Below are positions 15,083 through 24,845 of a stretch of DNA of 64,000 nt, one piece after another. Under the pieces are notes generated by a model that was not told where the DNA came from, did no database searches, and saw nothing but the letters and a program-made list of their open reading frames with translations. A program made the translations under genes and the position numbers. This stretch comes from an uncultured Bacteroidales bacterium. Its GTDB lineage: Bacteria; Bacteroidota; Bacteroidia; Bacteroidales; P3. Numbering within the stretch: position 1 is the first letter of the stretch; each line of letters begins with the position of its first letter. The stretch spans positions 1 to 64,000 of the forward strand of contig ONLW01000012.1 in NCBI GenBank assembly GCA_900318835.1, in the 5' to 3' direction.

Positions 15083-16618
15083 TTACTTTTTATAAACTGT
15101 GCATTTCAACTGTCCTTCCGTGATGCTGAACTGCAGCACCTGCCAGCAATCCACGGCGTTGCCGTTGGCATCGGTGGCGGGCTTCCAGCCGTTGGGCAGC
15201 TGCTTGGCAATTTCCAGTACTTGATTGGACAACTCGAACAGCACACCTTTGCCTTTTGAAGCGATGTACCACTCGCCGGCTTCGCCGCGGCAGTTGACCT
15301 TGAATCCCAACACAGTTCTGAAAATCATATCCTTGGAGCGAGGGTCGGTCAGTGGGTGGCCGTTGAACCACGCCTGCAGGGTGTCGTCTCCTTCTCGCCA
15401 GGCGGGCAGAGAGGTCGCTTCGGGGAGGTCTTTATAGGTGTCCCGAGCCCCCCAGTGGGCGCAACGGTACACATGCTGCGGGTCGCAGTCGGCGAGAGCG
15501 GCCTGTGGGGCGACGTCGAAATCCGATGGAGTCCAGACGCTCTTCACGATGCGGCCCGAATCAAGCACGATGCGTTGCTGGCGCTCCATGCGGAACTCCT
15601 TCGACCCGAACTCTCCATCGACTTCCTGCCCGTATTCAATCGTCCGCTCGCCGTTCATCCAGAAGGCGAACACCTTGCCGTCCTTAATCCGCTCGGACTT
15701 AAAAATCCAGTCCAGCCCCACGGTATCCTCGTTATGTTCGTAGAACCCCAGTCCCGAGTATAGCGTGATGCTGTTGATGAACAGCGAGTCGTGGCTGATG
15801 CTCCATGTGCAGACGGGCGTTCCGTTGCGCTGGAAATTCTCCCAGTTGAAATAGAACCTCAAGGGGTCGTAGTCGAACAGCGACATCAGCTGCGGGCGGA
15901 AGTCCTGACCCTCGAAGCGCCCCGTGTGGCCGTTGTAGGTCACCTCGTCGTGGCTCATGCCGCTCTGGAAATAGTAGGAAAGATAGAAGTTGTTGAGTAG
16001 GGTTATCATGTATTTGTCCATGAACTCGTGGTCCGAGGTGTCTTTTTCCGTCATGGTCTGCATCCGCTCGAAGTCTTTGCCGGTCACCCACTGGTCGTCC
16101 ACCACTTCACCGTAGCGCACATAGACATAGCGCACACCCTCGCTCTCGACCCTCTCGTCCCCTTCCGTCACCTCGTCGCCAATCTCCAGCACACCGGAGA
16201 ACCAATCGGCTACCACTGCGCCATCGATTTGTGTGGGATGCACCTCCAACGAGGCGATGCCGAAATAACCTGGCGCCGCCAGCGTGTCGCGCCGCTCGCC
16301 CTCGTCGGGCCAGTAGGTGCCTGTGCGGCCGTAGTGGCGGCGGGTGTCGACGTTCACCAGAAACAACTTGCCGTCGCTAATGCGCCAGGTGGCGATGTGG
16401 CCGCGGTAGTTGGCGGTGCTCCAACCCTGGAAGGGCGACTGTGTGTTGGTGCGGATATACAGCACCTGCAGCGGGGAGGGATGGCTCCAATCTACTGCCA
16501 GTTCGTACCTTTTCCCATTATACTCGATATAATCAGGATACTGCTCGGTTGCCTGTGTCTGCCATGAGAAAGCGGTCAAGCACAGGAGAAGTGCTATTAC
16601 TTGTTTACATAGGTTCAT
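15083..16618 (-). CDS. Secreted protein of unknown function
   Basis: 511 residues with a clear signal peptide ([23 protein letters not shown]). The mature part begins [27 protein letters not shown] and is rich in aromatic and charged residues, with several repeats of the strand-like pattern seen in beta proteins. No lipobox or T9SS sorting domain is seen, so it is probably periplasmic. The family is not recognised. It lies 10 bases after manC and may share its transcript, but the functions do not suggest a link. Confidence 0.8.
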   Translation of the reverse strand: MNLCKQVIALLLCLTAFSWQTQATEQYPDYIEYNGKRYELAVDWSHPSPLQVLYIRTNTQSPFQGWSTANYRGHIATWRISDGKLFLVNVDTRRHYGRTGTYWPDEGERRDTLAAPGYFGIASLEVHPTQIDGAVVADWFSGVLEIGDEVTEGDERVESEGVRYVYVRYGEVVDDQWVTGKDFERMQTMTEKDTSDHEFMDKYMITLLNNFYLSYYFQSGMSHDEVTYNGHTGRFEGQDFRPQLMSLFDYDPLRFYFNWENFQRNGTPVCTWSISHDSLFINSITLYSGLGFYEHNEDTVGLDWIFKSERIKDGKVFAFWMNGERTIEYGQEVDGEFGSKEFRMERQQRIVLDSGRIVKSVWTPSDFDVAPQAALADCDPQHVYRCAHWGARDTYKDLPEATSLPAWREGDDTLQAWFNGHPLTDPRSKDMIFRTVLGFKVNCRGEAGEWYIASKGKGVLFELSNQVLEIAKQLPNGWKPATDANGNAVDCWQVLQFSITEGQLKCTVYKK

Positions 16619-16628
16619 TGTTTTTTTC

Positions 16629-17720
16629 TTATTTGTCGAAATTTACTTTCGAGTACAGCAGTTGCTGCATCTCCACGTCGTTGGCGAACTTGAAGATTTT
16701 ATCCTCGTTCTTCCGGCGGCAAATCATGATGGTATCGTCGTTGGCGGCAATGATGTAGCCGTCCAGTCCGTCGAGTACCACTATTTTCTCGCCTGGCACG
16801 GCCACCACGCAGTTGCGCGTGTCGTAGGTCAGTGCCACGCCACTAGTTACGGCGTTGCCTGCTTTGTCGTGGCGGAAGACACCGTAGAGTGAATCCCAAG
16901 TCTCCACATCGCTCCAGCCGAAGCTGGCGGCCAGCACATGCACGTTGTCGGCTTTTTCCATGATGCCGTGGTCCACCGAGATGGCTTCGCATTGCGAGTA
17001 AACTTGTTCCAATGAGGCATGGGTGGTGTTGAGTGTCAAGCCGAAGAAACTCTCAGCGATGGCGGGAAGGTAGGTCTCATAGGCCTTGTGTAGCACCGGC
17101 AGGCGCCACACAAGCAAGCCGGTGTTCCAGAAGAACTCGCCGCTGGCAATCATCTGGCATGCCATTTCCACGGGCGGTTTCTCGGTAAAGGTGACGACTT
17201 CGTAGAGGTTGTCTGTTACGGCGGGTTCGCGGAACTGGATGTATCCGTAGCTGGTGTCGGGCTTCACGGGTTGGGCTCCAAAGGTGATGATCCAGTCATG
17301 TTCCTGCACACATTCGATGGCCTGTGTCAGGTTGCGCACGAAGCGTTCGAGCCCGAAGACGGCGTGGTCGGCAGGCGACACGACGACCGTGGCTTCGGGG
17401 TCCATCTGTGCGATGACGGCAGCGGCATAGGCTATGCAGGGGGCCGTATTGCGGCGCAATGGCTCGCCGAGCACCTGCCACGGCATCAAGCCGGGCACCT
17501 GCTCGCGTACGCGGTCGGTATACTGTTCGCCGGTCACTACCACGATATGGTCGCGCTGGCAGATCTTTTCAAAGCGGTCGAAGGTGAGCTGCAGCAGCGA
17601 GCGGCCTGTACCCATGGTGTCTACAAACTGCTTCGGGCAGTCGGTATTGCTGATGGGCCAGAAACGGCTACCTAGACCACCAGCCATGATGATAACCCAG
17701 ATATGTTCGTTGTTGCTCAT
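16629..17720 (-). CDS. manC: Mannose-1-phosphate guanylyltransferase
   Basis: 363 residues; makes GDP-mannose from mannose-1-phosphate and GTP for glycan synthesis. The nucleotidyltransferase signature [15 protein letters not shown] and CPKQFVD are near the N-terminus, PADH near 120, and VVTFTEKPP later. The length matches the short bacterial form without the phosphomannose isomerase domain. The ATG overlaps the thyA stop by 4 bases, so it is translated with thyA. Confidence 0.93.
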   Translation of the reverse strand: MSNNEHIWVIIMAGGLGSRFWPISNTDCPKQFVDTMGTGRSLLQLTFDRFEKICQRDHIVVVTGEQYTDRVREQVPGLMPWQVLGEPLRRNTAPCIAYAAAVIAQMDPEATVVVSPADHAVFGLERFVRNLTQAIECVQEHDWIITFGAQPVKPDTSYGYIQFREPAVTDNLYEVVTFTEKPPVEMACQMIASGEFFWNTGLLVWRLPVLHKAYETYLPAIAESFFGLTLNTTHASLEQVYSQCEAISVDHGIMEKADNVHVLAASFGWSDVETWDSLYGVFRHDKAGNAVTSGVALTYDTRNCVVAVPGEKIVVLDGLDGYIIAANDDTIMICRRKNEDKIFKFANDVEMQQLLYSKVNFDK

Positions 17721-18511
17721 ACCGAAACTTCGCCTTTGATGTGTGGATGGGGATTGTAGTTTTCGAGAGAGAAGTCCTCGTAGTTGAAGCCGAAAATGTC
17801 GTGGACATCAGGATTAATCTTCATTGTGGGCAGCGGTCGCGGGTCGCGCGTCAGTTGCAGGCGCACTTGGTCGAGGTGGTTCTTGTAGATGTGTGCGTCT
17901 CCGAAGGTGTGGACGAAGGTACCGGGTTCAAGATTGCATACCTGTGCCATCATCATGGTTAACAGGGCATAGCTGGCGATGTTGAACGGCACACCGAGGA
18001 AGATGTCGGCCGAGCGCTGGTACAACTGGCATGACAAACGGCCGTTATCTACATAGAACTGGAACAGGCAGTGGCAGGGGGGGAGGGCCATGTCCTGTAT
18101 CTCGGCGGGATTCCAGGCTGTCACCAGAAGACGGCGGCTGTAGGGATTCTCTTTAATCTCACGTACCACGTTGGCTATTTGGTCTATTGCGCCACCTTTG
18201 CCGTCGGGCCACGAACGCCACTGCGATCCATAGACGGGACCCAGGTCGCCGTTCGCGTCGGCCCACTCGTCCCAGATGCTCACCCCGTGGTCCTTGAGGT
18301 ACTTTATATTCGTCTCGCCGCGCAGAAACCACAGCAGTTCGTAGATGATGCTCCGCAGGTGCAGTTTCTTGGTTGTCAGCAAAGGAAAACCTTGACTGAG
18401 GTTGAATCGCATCTGATAGCCGAAAACGCCGATGGTGCCTGTCCCTGTGCGGTCCAGACGCTCGGTGCCGTGGTCCAGCACATGTTGCAATAGGTCTAGA
18501 TACTGTTTCAT
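17717..18511 (-). CDS. thyA: Thymidylate synthase
   Basis: 264 residues, the same length as E. coli ThyA. It methylates dUMP to dTMP using methylenetetrahydrofolate. The catalytic Cys146 lies in [12 protein letters not shown], with [22 protein letters not shown] following; the folate and dUMP regions ([11 protein letters not shown] near 21, [13 protein letters not shown]) are intact. It is first in an overlapping pair with manC. Its upstream region is AT-rich without an obvious -7 match. Confidence 0.97.
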   Translation of the reverse strand: MKQYLDLLQHVLDHGTERLDRTGTGTIGVFGYQMRFNLSQGFPLLTTKKLHLRSIIYELLWFLRGETNIKYLKDHGVSIWDEWADANGDLGPVYGSQWRSWPDGKGGAIDQIANVVREIKENPYSRRLLVTAWNPAEIQDMALPPCHCLFQFYVDNGRLSCQLYQRSADIFLGVPFNIASYALLTMMMAQVCNLEPGTFVHTFGDAHIYKNHLDQVRLQLTRDPRPLPTMKINPDVHDIFGFNYEDFSLENYNPHPHIKGEVSV

Positions 18512-18633
18512 AAATCTGTTTTAAATAACGCTGAAATTATTAAAATGTTGTACCTAGATATAAAAAAATAATTATGCAATTATAATTATGTTAAAAAGAT
18601 AATATAGTACTGTTGCGTTAATTTTTTAACCTT

Positions 18634-18828
18634 TTAAAATAAAGTTAGTTCATTGACATTTTGATTGAGTAGGTCGTTCGCTGGATCTGTAAGTAAGTCT
18701 GCAAGGTCTCTCTTTGTTAGTGCAGAAACACCGAGAATTGTTGCAACTTCTGTAATAGTATAGGGACAATCCCTGCTAGTGGCTTTTATCCGAGCTACAA
18801 TAAGATAGGTACAGATTGCAATCCACAA
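18634..18828 (-). pseudogene. IS4-type transposase C-terminal fragment
   Basis: 64 codons read IAICTYLIVARIKA, YTITEVATILGVSALTKRDLADLL and NQNVNELTLF, the usual end of IS4-family (DDE) transposases in Bacteroidetes. The catalytic part is missing. On its right it meets, within a few bases, the truncated FN3 gene on the other strand. The insertion-sequence end probably lies just left of the stop, perhaps near 18609-18621, but no partner repeat remains. Confidence 0.65.
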
Positions 18829-19397
18829 GTGCGTGGAGCAATGCCATTCGTTTCAATACCCTTGAGTGTGATGCTCCCACTGGCGTAATTGTTGGTGATT
18901 TTACTACTACCAGTGCCAAAATTACTTGGACGGCGCCAGAGGGCGCTACCCGTTTCATCGTCAATTACGGAGTCAGTGGTCACACGCAAGGCACCGGCAC
19001 AAGTGACACTGTCAACGGTGCCAGCTACACCCTCACCGGACTTGAAGCCGACAGGGCGTACGATGTGTATGTGCAGACTATCTGTGCCGATGGCGTGGTT
19101 TCCGACTGGAGCACTGCGGCCGAGTTCACCACTCAGAGTGAACATGGAGGCATCGACGACGTGAACGCTGCCAATGTCAACCTCTACCCGAACCCGGCCA
19201 GCAGCACGGTGACCCTCACGGGCATCGAGGGTGTGGCCATGATAACGGTGGTCGACATGAACGGCCACGAGAATGGTAAATGGACCGTCAACGACGGCAC
19301 GCTTACCATCGACGTCAGCCAGATGTCCCAGGGCGCCTACTTTGTCCGCATCGTGGGCGAGCAGGTGAACGCTATCCGCAAACTCATCATCCGCTAA
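18828..19397 (+). pseudogene. 5'-truncated FN3/T9SS-sorting-domain protein
   Basis: About 190 codons of a secreted protein. SAWSNAIRFNT is the end of one module, followed by a fibronectin type III domain (APTGVIVGDFTTTSAKITW to WSTAAEFTT) and a type A T9SS sorting domain (VNLYPNPASSTVTLTG, GAYFVRIVGEQVNAIRKLIIR). There is no ATG or signal peptide at the left end; the frame runs into the antisense transposase fragment and a stop at 18801. It is therefore the 3' remnant of a larger cargo gene cut by an insertion sequence. It keeps its own terminator. Confidence 0.75.
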
Positions 19398-19416
19398 CCG
19401 CGGCGTAACCTTTGAC

Positions 19417-19454
19417 ACAGAGGGCCCCGCCGAATGGCGGGGCCCTCTGTTTTC
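19417..19454 (+). terminator. Strong terminator after the truncated T9SS gene
   Basis: A perfect 15-bp stem (19417-19431 with 19436-19450) and a GAAT loop are followed by TTTT. Confidence 0.9.
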
Positions 19455-19495
19455 ATTCCCTTAGAATTGTCCGTTGCTCAATATTTAGACATCAT

Positions 19496-19565
19496 TTGTC
19501 CGATAGTTGTCCAATGATTAATCGGACAACTATCGGACAACTACTGGACAACTGACAGACAAAAG
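19496..19565. repeat. 11-bp-phased palindromic array, copy B (variant sequence)
   Basis: A perfect 17-bp inverted repeat (19496-19512 with 19524-19540) consists of TTGTCC/GGACAA units. GGACAACT recurs at 19524, 19535 and 19546, exactly 11 bases apart. The unit sequence differs from copies A and C-G, but period, palindromic centre and position before a promoter are the same. Confidence 0.65.
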
Positions 19566-19637
19566 CACAACCATTAGGAAGATGTACGTGAGGAAAAACT
19601 TAACAAAAACGTAACAATTCCGTAGCGATATTCTTTG

Positions 19638-19645
19638 TACTTTTG
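19638..19645 (+). promoter_or_regulatory. -7 box of the Na/Pi transporter gene
   Basis: TACTTTTG, 54 bases before the ATG. The 19663-19690 leader consists of four AT-rich heptamers (AAGAAAT, AAGAATT, AGAAATT, AATAATC). Confidence 0.65.
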
Positions 19646-19698
19646 CAGCATCGATTTGAATCAAGAAATAAGAATTAGAAATTAATAATCAGAATATT

Positions 19699-21402
19699 AT
19701 GGAAATTTTTCTAGTGTGTTTGAAGCTAGCGGGAGCCTTGGCAGTGTTCCTTTTCGCCATGAAACTGATGAGTGAGGGTCTGCAGAAATATGCCGGTTCG
19801 AAACTGCGCCACATCCTGACCAAGATTACCGGCAAGCCGCTGAGCGGCATTTTGGCCGGTACGGGTGTGACGGCCATCATCCAGAGCTCGACGGCCACCA
19901 CGGTGATGACCGTGGGATTTGCCGGCGCGGGATTGTTGACCCTCGGCGGCGCCATTGCTGTCGTCATGGGAGCCAATATCGGCACCACGGTCACCGCCTG
20001 GATTATCACCCTCTTCGGACTGGGTGGCGGCGATTCGGCCGACAAGGTGCCATTGATGCCCATGGCCATCGCGGCCATCAGCCTCTTCTTCATCTTCTCG
20101 AAAAAGAACAAGATGCAGTACCTCGGCCAAACCATTGTGGGTCTGGCGCTGCTCATCCTCGGCCTCGGCCTGATGGGCGACTCGGTGCCACCATTGGACG
20201 AGGACGTGGCCCACTCCATCGCTGCCTTGGGAGAATATGGATACTGGTCTGTTCTGCTGTTTATTGTGGTGGGAGCCATACTATGTATCATCCTGCAGAC
20301 CTCGTCGGCCATGACGGCTGTCATCCTGCTGATGGCCAGCCAGAACTGGATTAATTTCCCCACGGCCATGGCGTTAGTCATTGGGCAGAACCTCGGCACC
20401 ACGCTGACCGCCCAGGTGGTGGCCATGACCACCGGCACCACCGGCAAGCGCACAGCCCGTGCCCACCTGGTGTTCAACGTAGCCGGTGCCATCATCTTCC
20501 TCATCCCCTTCTATCCGATTTGCCATGGTGTAGAATATATCAGCGGAGAATTGGATAAACTGCTCCCCAATATCCCGCCGATACCTTTGGCTATTACCGT
20601 CTTCCATACGCTCTTCAATGTTGTCACCACCGTCATCTTGGCTTTCTTCATCCCTCAGATTGTAAAGATCGTCACCTGGATGGTGCCTGAAAAGAAGGAA
20701 GAGGGCGAAGAGGAATTCCGTCTCACCTATCTCACGCCCAACCTGCTCTCCACCGCCGAACTTAACATCCAGAGCGCCAAGAGCGAAATCGAGGAGTTTA
20801 GCAAGCGCGTGTTGCGTATGTACACCTTCCTTCCGGGATTGAGGACTGCCAAGAAGGACGAGGAGTTCGAAGCCATCATGGAACGTATCGCCAAGTACGA
20901 GGGTATTACCGACCGTATGGAAATGGAAATCAGCCGCTTCCTTACCAAAGTAGGGTCGGGCGACATTTCCGAACACGGCTCCGAGCGCATCAGCACCATG
21001 TTGCGCATCATCGACAACCTCGAGTCCATTGGCGACACCATCTACCAGATTGCCATGACGCGGCAGAGCAAGCGCGAGGATGCCGTCCACTTCGACGCCG
21101 GCCTCAATGCCAACCTCGAAGAGATGCGTGGATTGGTACAGAAGGCCCTTGACGTGATGGACCGTAATCTCCATGATTATGACCATGTGGACCTCGATGC
21201 CGCCTATGCCGCCGAGCATGCCATCAACAGCTGCCGCGACCGTTTGCGCAAACAGCACCTCGATGCCCTCAAACTGGGAGTCTATGACTACGCCATCGGC
21301 AACGCCTACAGCAGTCTCTACGCACTGTATGAGAAACTGGGCGACTATGTCATCAATGTCTCAGAAGCCATCGACGGCAGCCGCAAGCACAGCGAGGATT
21401 AA
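19699..21402 (+). CDS. Na+/phosphate cotransporter family protein with PhoU-like tail
   Basis: 567 residues. Two inverted Na/Pi-cotransporter repeats carry the QSST-type motifs: GVTAIIQSSTATTVM near 55 and ILQTSSAMTAVIL near 197. Several membrane helices fill residues 1-320. The C-terminal 240 residues are a helical PhoU-like domain (EFRLTYLTPNLLSTAELNI onward). Members of this YjbB/NptA group export or import inorganic phosphate with sodium. It is a single gene with its own promoter. Its stop codon lies inside the A-tract that forms the T tract of the opposing gene's terminator. Confidence 0.92.
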   Translation: MEIFLVCLKLAGALAVFLFAMKLMSEGLQKYAGSKLRHILTKITGKPLSGILAGTGVTAIIQSSTATTVMTVGFAGAGLLTLGGAIAVVMGANIGTTVTAWIITLFGLGGGDSADKVPLMPMAIAAISLFFIFSKKNKMQYLGQTIVGLALLILGLGLMGDSVPPLDEDVAHSIAALGEYGYWSVLLFIVVGAILCIILQTSSAMTAVILLMASQNWINFPTAMALVIGQNLGTTLTAQVVAMTTGTTGKRTARAHLVFNVAGAIIFLIPFYPICHGVEYISGELDKLLPNIPPIPLAITVFHTLFNVVTTVILAFFIPQIVKIVTWMVPEKKEEGEEEFRLTYLTPNLLSTAELNIQSAKSEIEEFSKRVLRMYTFLPGLRTAKKDEEFEAIMERIAKYEGITDRMEMEISRFLTKVGSGDISEHGSERISTMLRIIDNLESIGDTIYQIAMTRQSKREDAVHFDAGLNANLEEMRGLVQKALDVMDRNLHDYDHVDLDAAYAAEHAINSCRDRLRKQHLDALKLGVYDYAIGNAYSSLYALYEKLGDYVINVSEAIDGSRKHSED

Positions 21403-21430
21403 AAAAAAGCCCCGCTAGGAGCGCGGGGCT
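21400..21430 (-). terminator. Terminator of the pyridoxamine kinase gene, shared with the opposing stop
   Basis: AGCCCCGC (21408-21415) pairs with GCGGGGCT (21423-21430). Read on the minus strand the stem is followed by eight T. It contains the kinase stop codon and abuts the transporter stop, so two convergent genes end within 30 bases. Confidence 0.85.
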
Positions 21431-22274
21431 AAAGTAAATCCAAACATTTTTCAATGGGGATACCGAGGCAGAGGTCTTTCTGATCCCGGTTTCTTTCAAT
21501 GAGGTTGGAGACGACGGTCATGGCCGTCTGGGTACTGTCTTTCAACGTCTCGCCATTCATGAGGTGACCGATGAGGACAGCGGAGAAGATGTCGCCGGTG
21601 CCATGGAAGGCCATAGGGATTTCCTCGTAGTCGATACGGAAATAGGGACCCTCTTTGCCCCGCTGTCGAAAGCCCTCCAGTGGCCAGTCGCTGCGGCGAC
21701 CTATGACACAACGTTGGCCGTCGACACACGCGCTGGTGATGACGGCAGCTTTGGCACCGAGGTTGATAATACCGTCGAGCATGTCACAGGCCTCGTCCCA
21801 ACTCATGCCTTCCGTGCAATAGGGTTTGCCTGTGAGGTAGCAGGCTTCGGTGTAGTTGGGGAAGGTGAGGTCGGCCACGGCAACCATTTCTTTCATTAGA
21901 GCCACCTGGGTGTCGCTAATGCCGTTATAGAGGCGGCCGCCGTCACCCATGATGGGATCAACAAAGACTGCGGTCCCCTCGTTCTGTAGCTGGCGGCAGT
22001 AGGAAGCGACAAGGGTGGCCTGTTCCTCGCTGAACATGAGACCGGTGCATACCGCGTCGAAACGGAATCCCAATTGACGCCACACGGGGATGGTGCCACG
22101 CATATAGTCGGTGGTCTCAAGGATATTGAAGTGACCATAGTCCAATGTATTGGACACCAATGCGGTGGGGAGATTGTAAGTGGTATGTCCCAAATTGGTG
22201 AGGATAGGCAACATGGCCACCATACCCACATGACTGTAGCCCACCACGTCGTTTATGAGGAGAATCTGTTTCAT
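21429..22274 (-). CDS. pdxY: Pyridoxamine/pyridoxal kinase
   Basis: 281 residues of the ribokinase-like PdxK/PdxY family, which phosphorylates pyridoxal or pyridoxamine in B6 salvage. Visible are VVGYSHVGMVAMLPIL at the N-terminus, VFVDPIMGDGGRLY in the middle, LTFPNYTEACYLTG and the anion-hole/catalytic FHGTGDIFSAVLIGHLMNG, whose Asp is the general base. The symbol is approximate, since PdxK and PdxY cannot be separated here. Confidence 0.9.
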   Translation of the reverse strand: MKQILLINDVVGYSHVGMVAMLPILTNLGHTTYNLPTALVSNTLDYGHFNILETTDYMRGTIPVWRQLGFRFDAVCTGLMFSEEQATLVASYCRQLQNEGTAVFVDPIMGDGGRLYNGISDTQVALMKEMVAVADLTFPNYTEACYLTGKPYCTEGMSWDEACDMLDGIINLGAKAAVITSACVDGQRCVIGRRSDWPLEGFRQRGKEGPYFRIDYEEIPMAFHGTGDIFSAVLIGHLMNGETLKDSTQTAMTVVSNLIERNRDQKDLCLGIPIEKCLDLL

Positions 22275-22336
22275 ATTTTTGATAACGTGGTTTTCCTTTT
22301 TTTATTGCTCGCAGGGCTGCGTCCTAAAACTTATAC

Positions 22337-23044
22337 TTATGCTTCGATGTTGAAGCCAATGCTGAAGGAGGGACCGCTGTGGAAGTAGAAGGTGTTGGAA
22401 CGAGAACCACTGGTGTTGGTTGGGAGGAGGCTGAAACAATCGGCCTTCATCTCAATGCCAAGCCTGAAATAGCGCGTGTCGAACTCGTAACCTACTCCGC
22501 AGATATATCGAAGGTCATGGGCATTCAAACGTTGGATAGTCCCTTCGTCGAGGTCTTTATTTAACGAGGTGAAGTCGAAATTGTAGCTAAGTCCGGAGGT
22601 GAGATAGAGTTGTCGGTCACCCCATCGGAAAGGAATCCACTTGACATCGACGGTCATCTCACCGCACACGTTTACAACATTGTAGTCGGTAGTAGACGAG
22701 GTGGGGAAACTTAGGCTCGACGGCTCCCAGGTACAACTGAAAACCGACACTCCCGGCATAGCACGCAGACGGAAGTGGTCCCCCATCCGGAAATCCCCTA
22801 TCACAGAGACACGGATGCCGGATTCATAGAACGAATGGTTGCCCTCTTTCAGGGCATACGCTTCACCTCCTTGAGTGTAGTAGAGGTCGACCCAGTTCTC
22901 GGTGAAACCCCAATGAAGACCATAGAGCACCTTTTTGTTGTTAAAACCTCCAAGCTCCTGCTCTTGCGCGTGGATCGACTGGGAAAGAATCGACAGAAGG
23001 GAAATACAAAGCAGCAGTGCTGCCTTTTTGATGTGTTTTACCAT
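22337..23044 (-). CDS. PorT-like outer-membrane beta-barrel protein
   Basis: 235 residues with a signal peptide ending SIHAQE. The mature protein opens with KKVLYGLHWGFTENWVDLYY and continues as alternating strands ending in an aromatic-rich FYFHSGPSFSIGFNIEA, typical of small Bacteroidetes barrels. The pattern is close to PorT, an outer-membrane T9SS component, but I cannot separate PorT itself from general PorT-family proteins. It is divergent from rmuC; 22275-22336 holds only the kinase leader. Confidence 0.65.
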   Translation of the reverse strand: MVKHIKKAALLLCISLLSILSQSIHAQEQELGGFNNKKVLYGLHWGFTENWVDLYYTQGGEAYALKEGNHSFYESGIRVSVIGDFRMGDHFRLRAMPGVSVFSCTWEPSSLSFPTSSTTDYNVVNVCGEMTVDVKWIPFRWGDRQLYLTSGLSYNFDFTSLNKDLDEGTIQRLNAHDLRYICGVGYEFDTRYFRLGIEMKADCFSLLPTNTSGSRSNTFYFHSGPSFSIGFNIEA

Positions 23045-23227
23045 GATGTGAAAGATTTAAATTGAACATTAATTATTTATGCATTTTGCATCAATGGTAT
23101 TCAATCCCTCATCATGGTGTCTTTTGGGTTGTACTTTTTTTTGCACATATTAACGGCTCTTGGGGGGAAATATTGCCTGCTGGACAAAATAATTTTTGAG
23201 AAAAAACAAATATTTAAAACTTTTTTG

Positions 23228-23235
23228 TATCTTTG
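23228..23235 (+). promoter_or_regulatory. -7 box of rmuC
   Basis: TATCTTTG, 23 bases before the ATG at 23259. It shows that the in-frame start at 23196 is upstream of transcription. Confidence 0.7.
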
Positions 23236-23258
23236 CAGCCTCAAACAAAGACCAAATT

Positions 23259-24737
23259 ATGGCTACCACAATCATCATAGCTATCATAGCCCTCGCAACG
23301 GGAGTGCTCGCCGGGATGCTTATTGCAGGGCGCGGGAAGAACGCCATCAACGCCGAGAAGCAGAGCCTCGAAGCACAGCTTGCCGCTGCCAGACAAAGTC
23401 ACGCCACAGAAACGGCCCTCCTCAACAAACAACTGGAGACGCAAAAAAATGATGCGGCAAAAGCCCTCGAAGACTACAAGGTCGAATCAGACAAGCGACT
23501 GGCCGACTACAAGGAGGAGGTACTCAAGCGACATAACACTGTAGTGGATGAACTCAAGCAAAACCACCAACATTTTGTTGAGGAACAGGACCGCCGTCAC
23601 CGAAGCGACACCGAAGCATTGGAGAAACGTTTCGCCGACACCATCAAAGCCCTCCGCGAGCAGGTGGAGAACACCACCAACACCATGCTCAAGCAGCGTC
23701 AGGAAGAGTTTTCCGACGCCAGTGCCAAGAACATCGACAGCATCGTCAAGCCCCTTAAGGAGACCATTGACAAGATGAAGGAGGAGATGGCCAAGAATTC
23801 GACCGTGCAGACCACCATGAGTGCTGAAATCAAGACCAACATGGAGCACATGATACGCCAGAGCATCGAGGCCCAGCGGAGCGCCGAGGAGCTGACGCGC
23901 GCCTTCAAGCACGAGTCAAAAACACAGGGCGACTGGGGCGAGGTCATCCTCAGCAACCTGCTGGAGAAACAGGGCTTCACTGAGGGCAAGGACTTCGAGA
24001 CCCAGATGGTGATGCGCGACGAGAACGGCAACACTATCCGTCCCGACGAAGGGGAGAATCTGCGTCCCGATGTGCTCCTCCACCTTGACGACAAACGCGA
24101 CGTCATCATCGACTCCAAAGTCTCCATGACCGCCTATATCGACTTTGCCAATGCTGAGGACGAGCTCACACGCCGCCACTTCCTCAAAGAGCACATCAAC
24201 AGTCTGAAGAAACATGTCGACGAACTCTCGGCCAAGAACTACACACAGTACCAAATCACCCCCCATCTCGACTTCGTCATCATGTTTGTTCCGCAGCCAC
24301 CAGCCTTGTGGGTAGCCCTTAACGAGGAGCCTTCTCTCTGGCAGGATGCTATGCTGAAGAAAGTCTTCATCGCCGACGAACAGACCCTCTACGCCGCCCT
24401 GCGCATCATCCGCATCACCTGGACCCACATTGACCAAGAGCAGAACCACCGCCGACTCTACGAACTGGCACAGGAGATGATTGAGCGCACCGGTAATTTC
24501 CTAAAAGAATACGACTCCATCGGGGAAAACCTGCAGGATGCTCTCAACGCCTTTGAAAGCAGCCGCAAGAAACTTCTCCCTGGTGGCCGAAGCATCAGCA
24601 CCACCGCCAACCAGATTCTCAAACTCGGCATCGAAAACCTAAAAGCCAGCAAAGGCAAGAAAGGCGCAGCCATCATCCCTAACGAATACCTCGACAGCTC
24701 CCTCAACCTCCCCACTGCCGAACCCGAAGCAGAATAA
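23259..24737 (+). CDS. rmuC: DNA recombination protein RmuC
   Basis: 492 residues. One N-terminal membrane helix (TTIIIAIIALATGVLAGMLIA) is followed by a long coiled coil (about 30-210) and the RmuC nuclease-like domain. That domain has GDWGEVILSNLLEKQGFTEGKDFETQ, LRPDVLLHLDDKRDVIIDSKVSM (a PD-(D/E)XK-type core) and FVIMFVPQPPALWVAL. RmuC limits inversions at short inverted repeats in E. coli. It is a single gene with its own -7 box. Confidence 0.93.
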   Translation: MATTIIIAIIALATGVLAGMLIAGRGKNAINAEKQSLEAQLAAARQSHATETALLNKQLETQKNDAAKALEDYKVESDKRLADYKEEVLKRHNTVVDELKQNHQHFVEEQDRRHRSDTEALEKRFADTIKALREQVENTTNTMLKQRQEEFSDASAKNIDSIVKPLKETIDKMKEEMAKNSTVQTTMSAEIKTNMEHMIRQSIEAQRSAEELTRAFKHESKTQGDWGEVILSNLLEKQGFTEGKDFETQMVMRDENGNTIRPDEGENLRPDVLLHLDDKRDVIIDSKVSMTAYIDFANAEDELTRRHFLKEHINSLKKHVDELSAKNYTQYQITPHLDFVIMFVPQPPALWVALNEEPSLWQDAMLKKVFIADEQTLYAALRIIRITWTHIDQEQNHRRLYELAQEMIERTGNFLKEYDSIGENLQDALNAFESSRKKLLPGGRSISTTANQILKLGIENLKASKGKKGAAIIPNEYLDSSLNLPTAEPEAE

Positions 24738-24763
24738 AAAAACTTCAATATAAGGATTTTTTG

Positions 24764-24771
24764 TATATTTG
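24764..24771 (+). promoter_or_regulatory. -7 box of nagB
   Basis: TATATTTG, 74 bases before the ATG. No TTG lies at the standard distance. Confidence 0.55.
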
Positions 24772-24845
24772 CACCTTGAAAGGGTGTTTTATACGCCCAT
24801 ACAAAACAAAGCAATACACTATATATCAATTTAATAGTAACTATT

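Noticed and set aside
19496-19560. Possible CRISPR array
   Set aside because: Repeats are 8-11 bp, inverted as well as direct, with no spacers of 25-40 bp and no cas genes.
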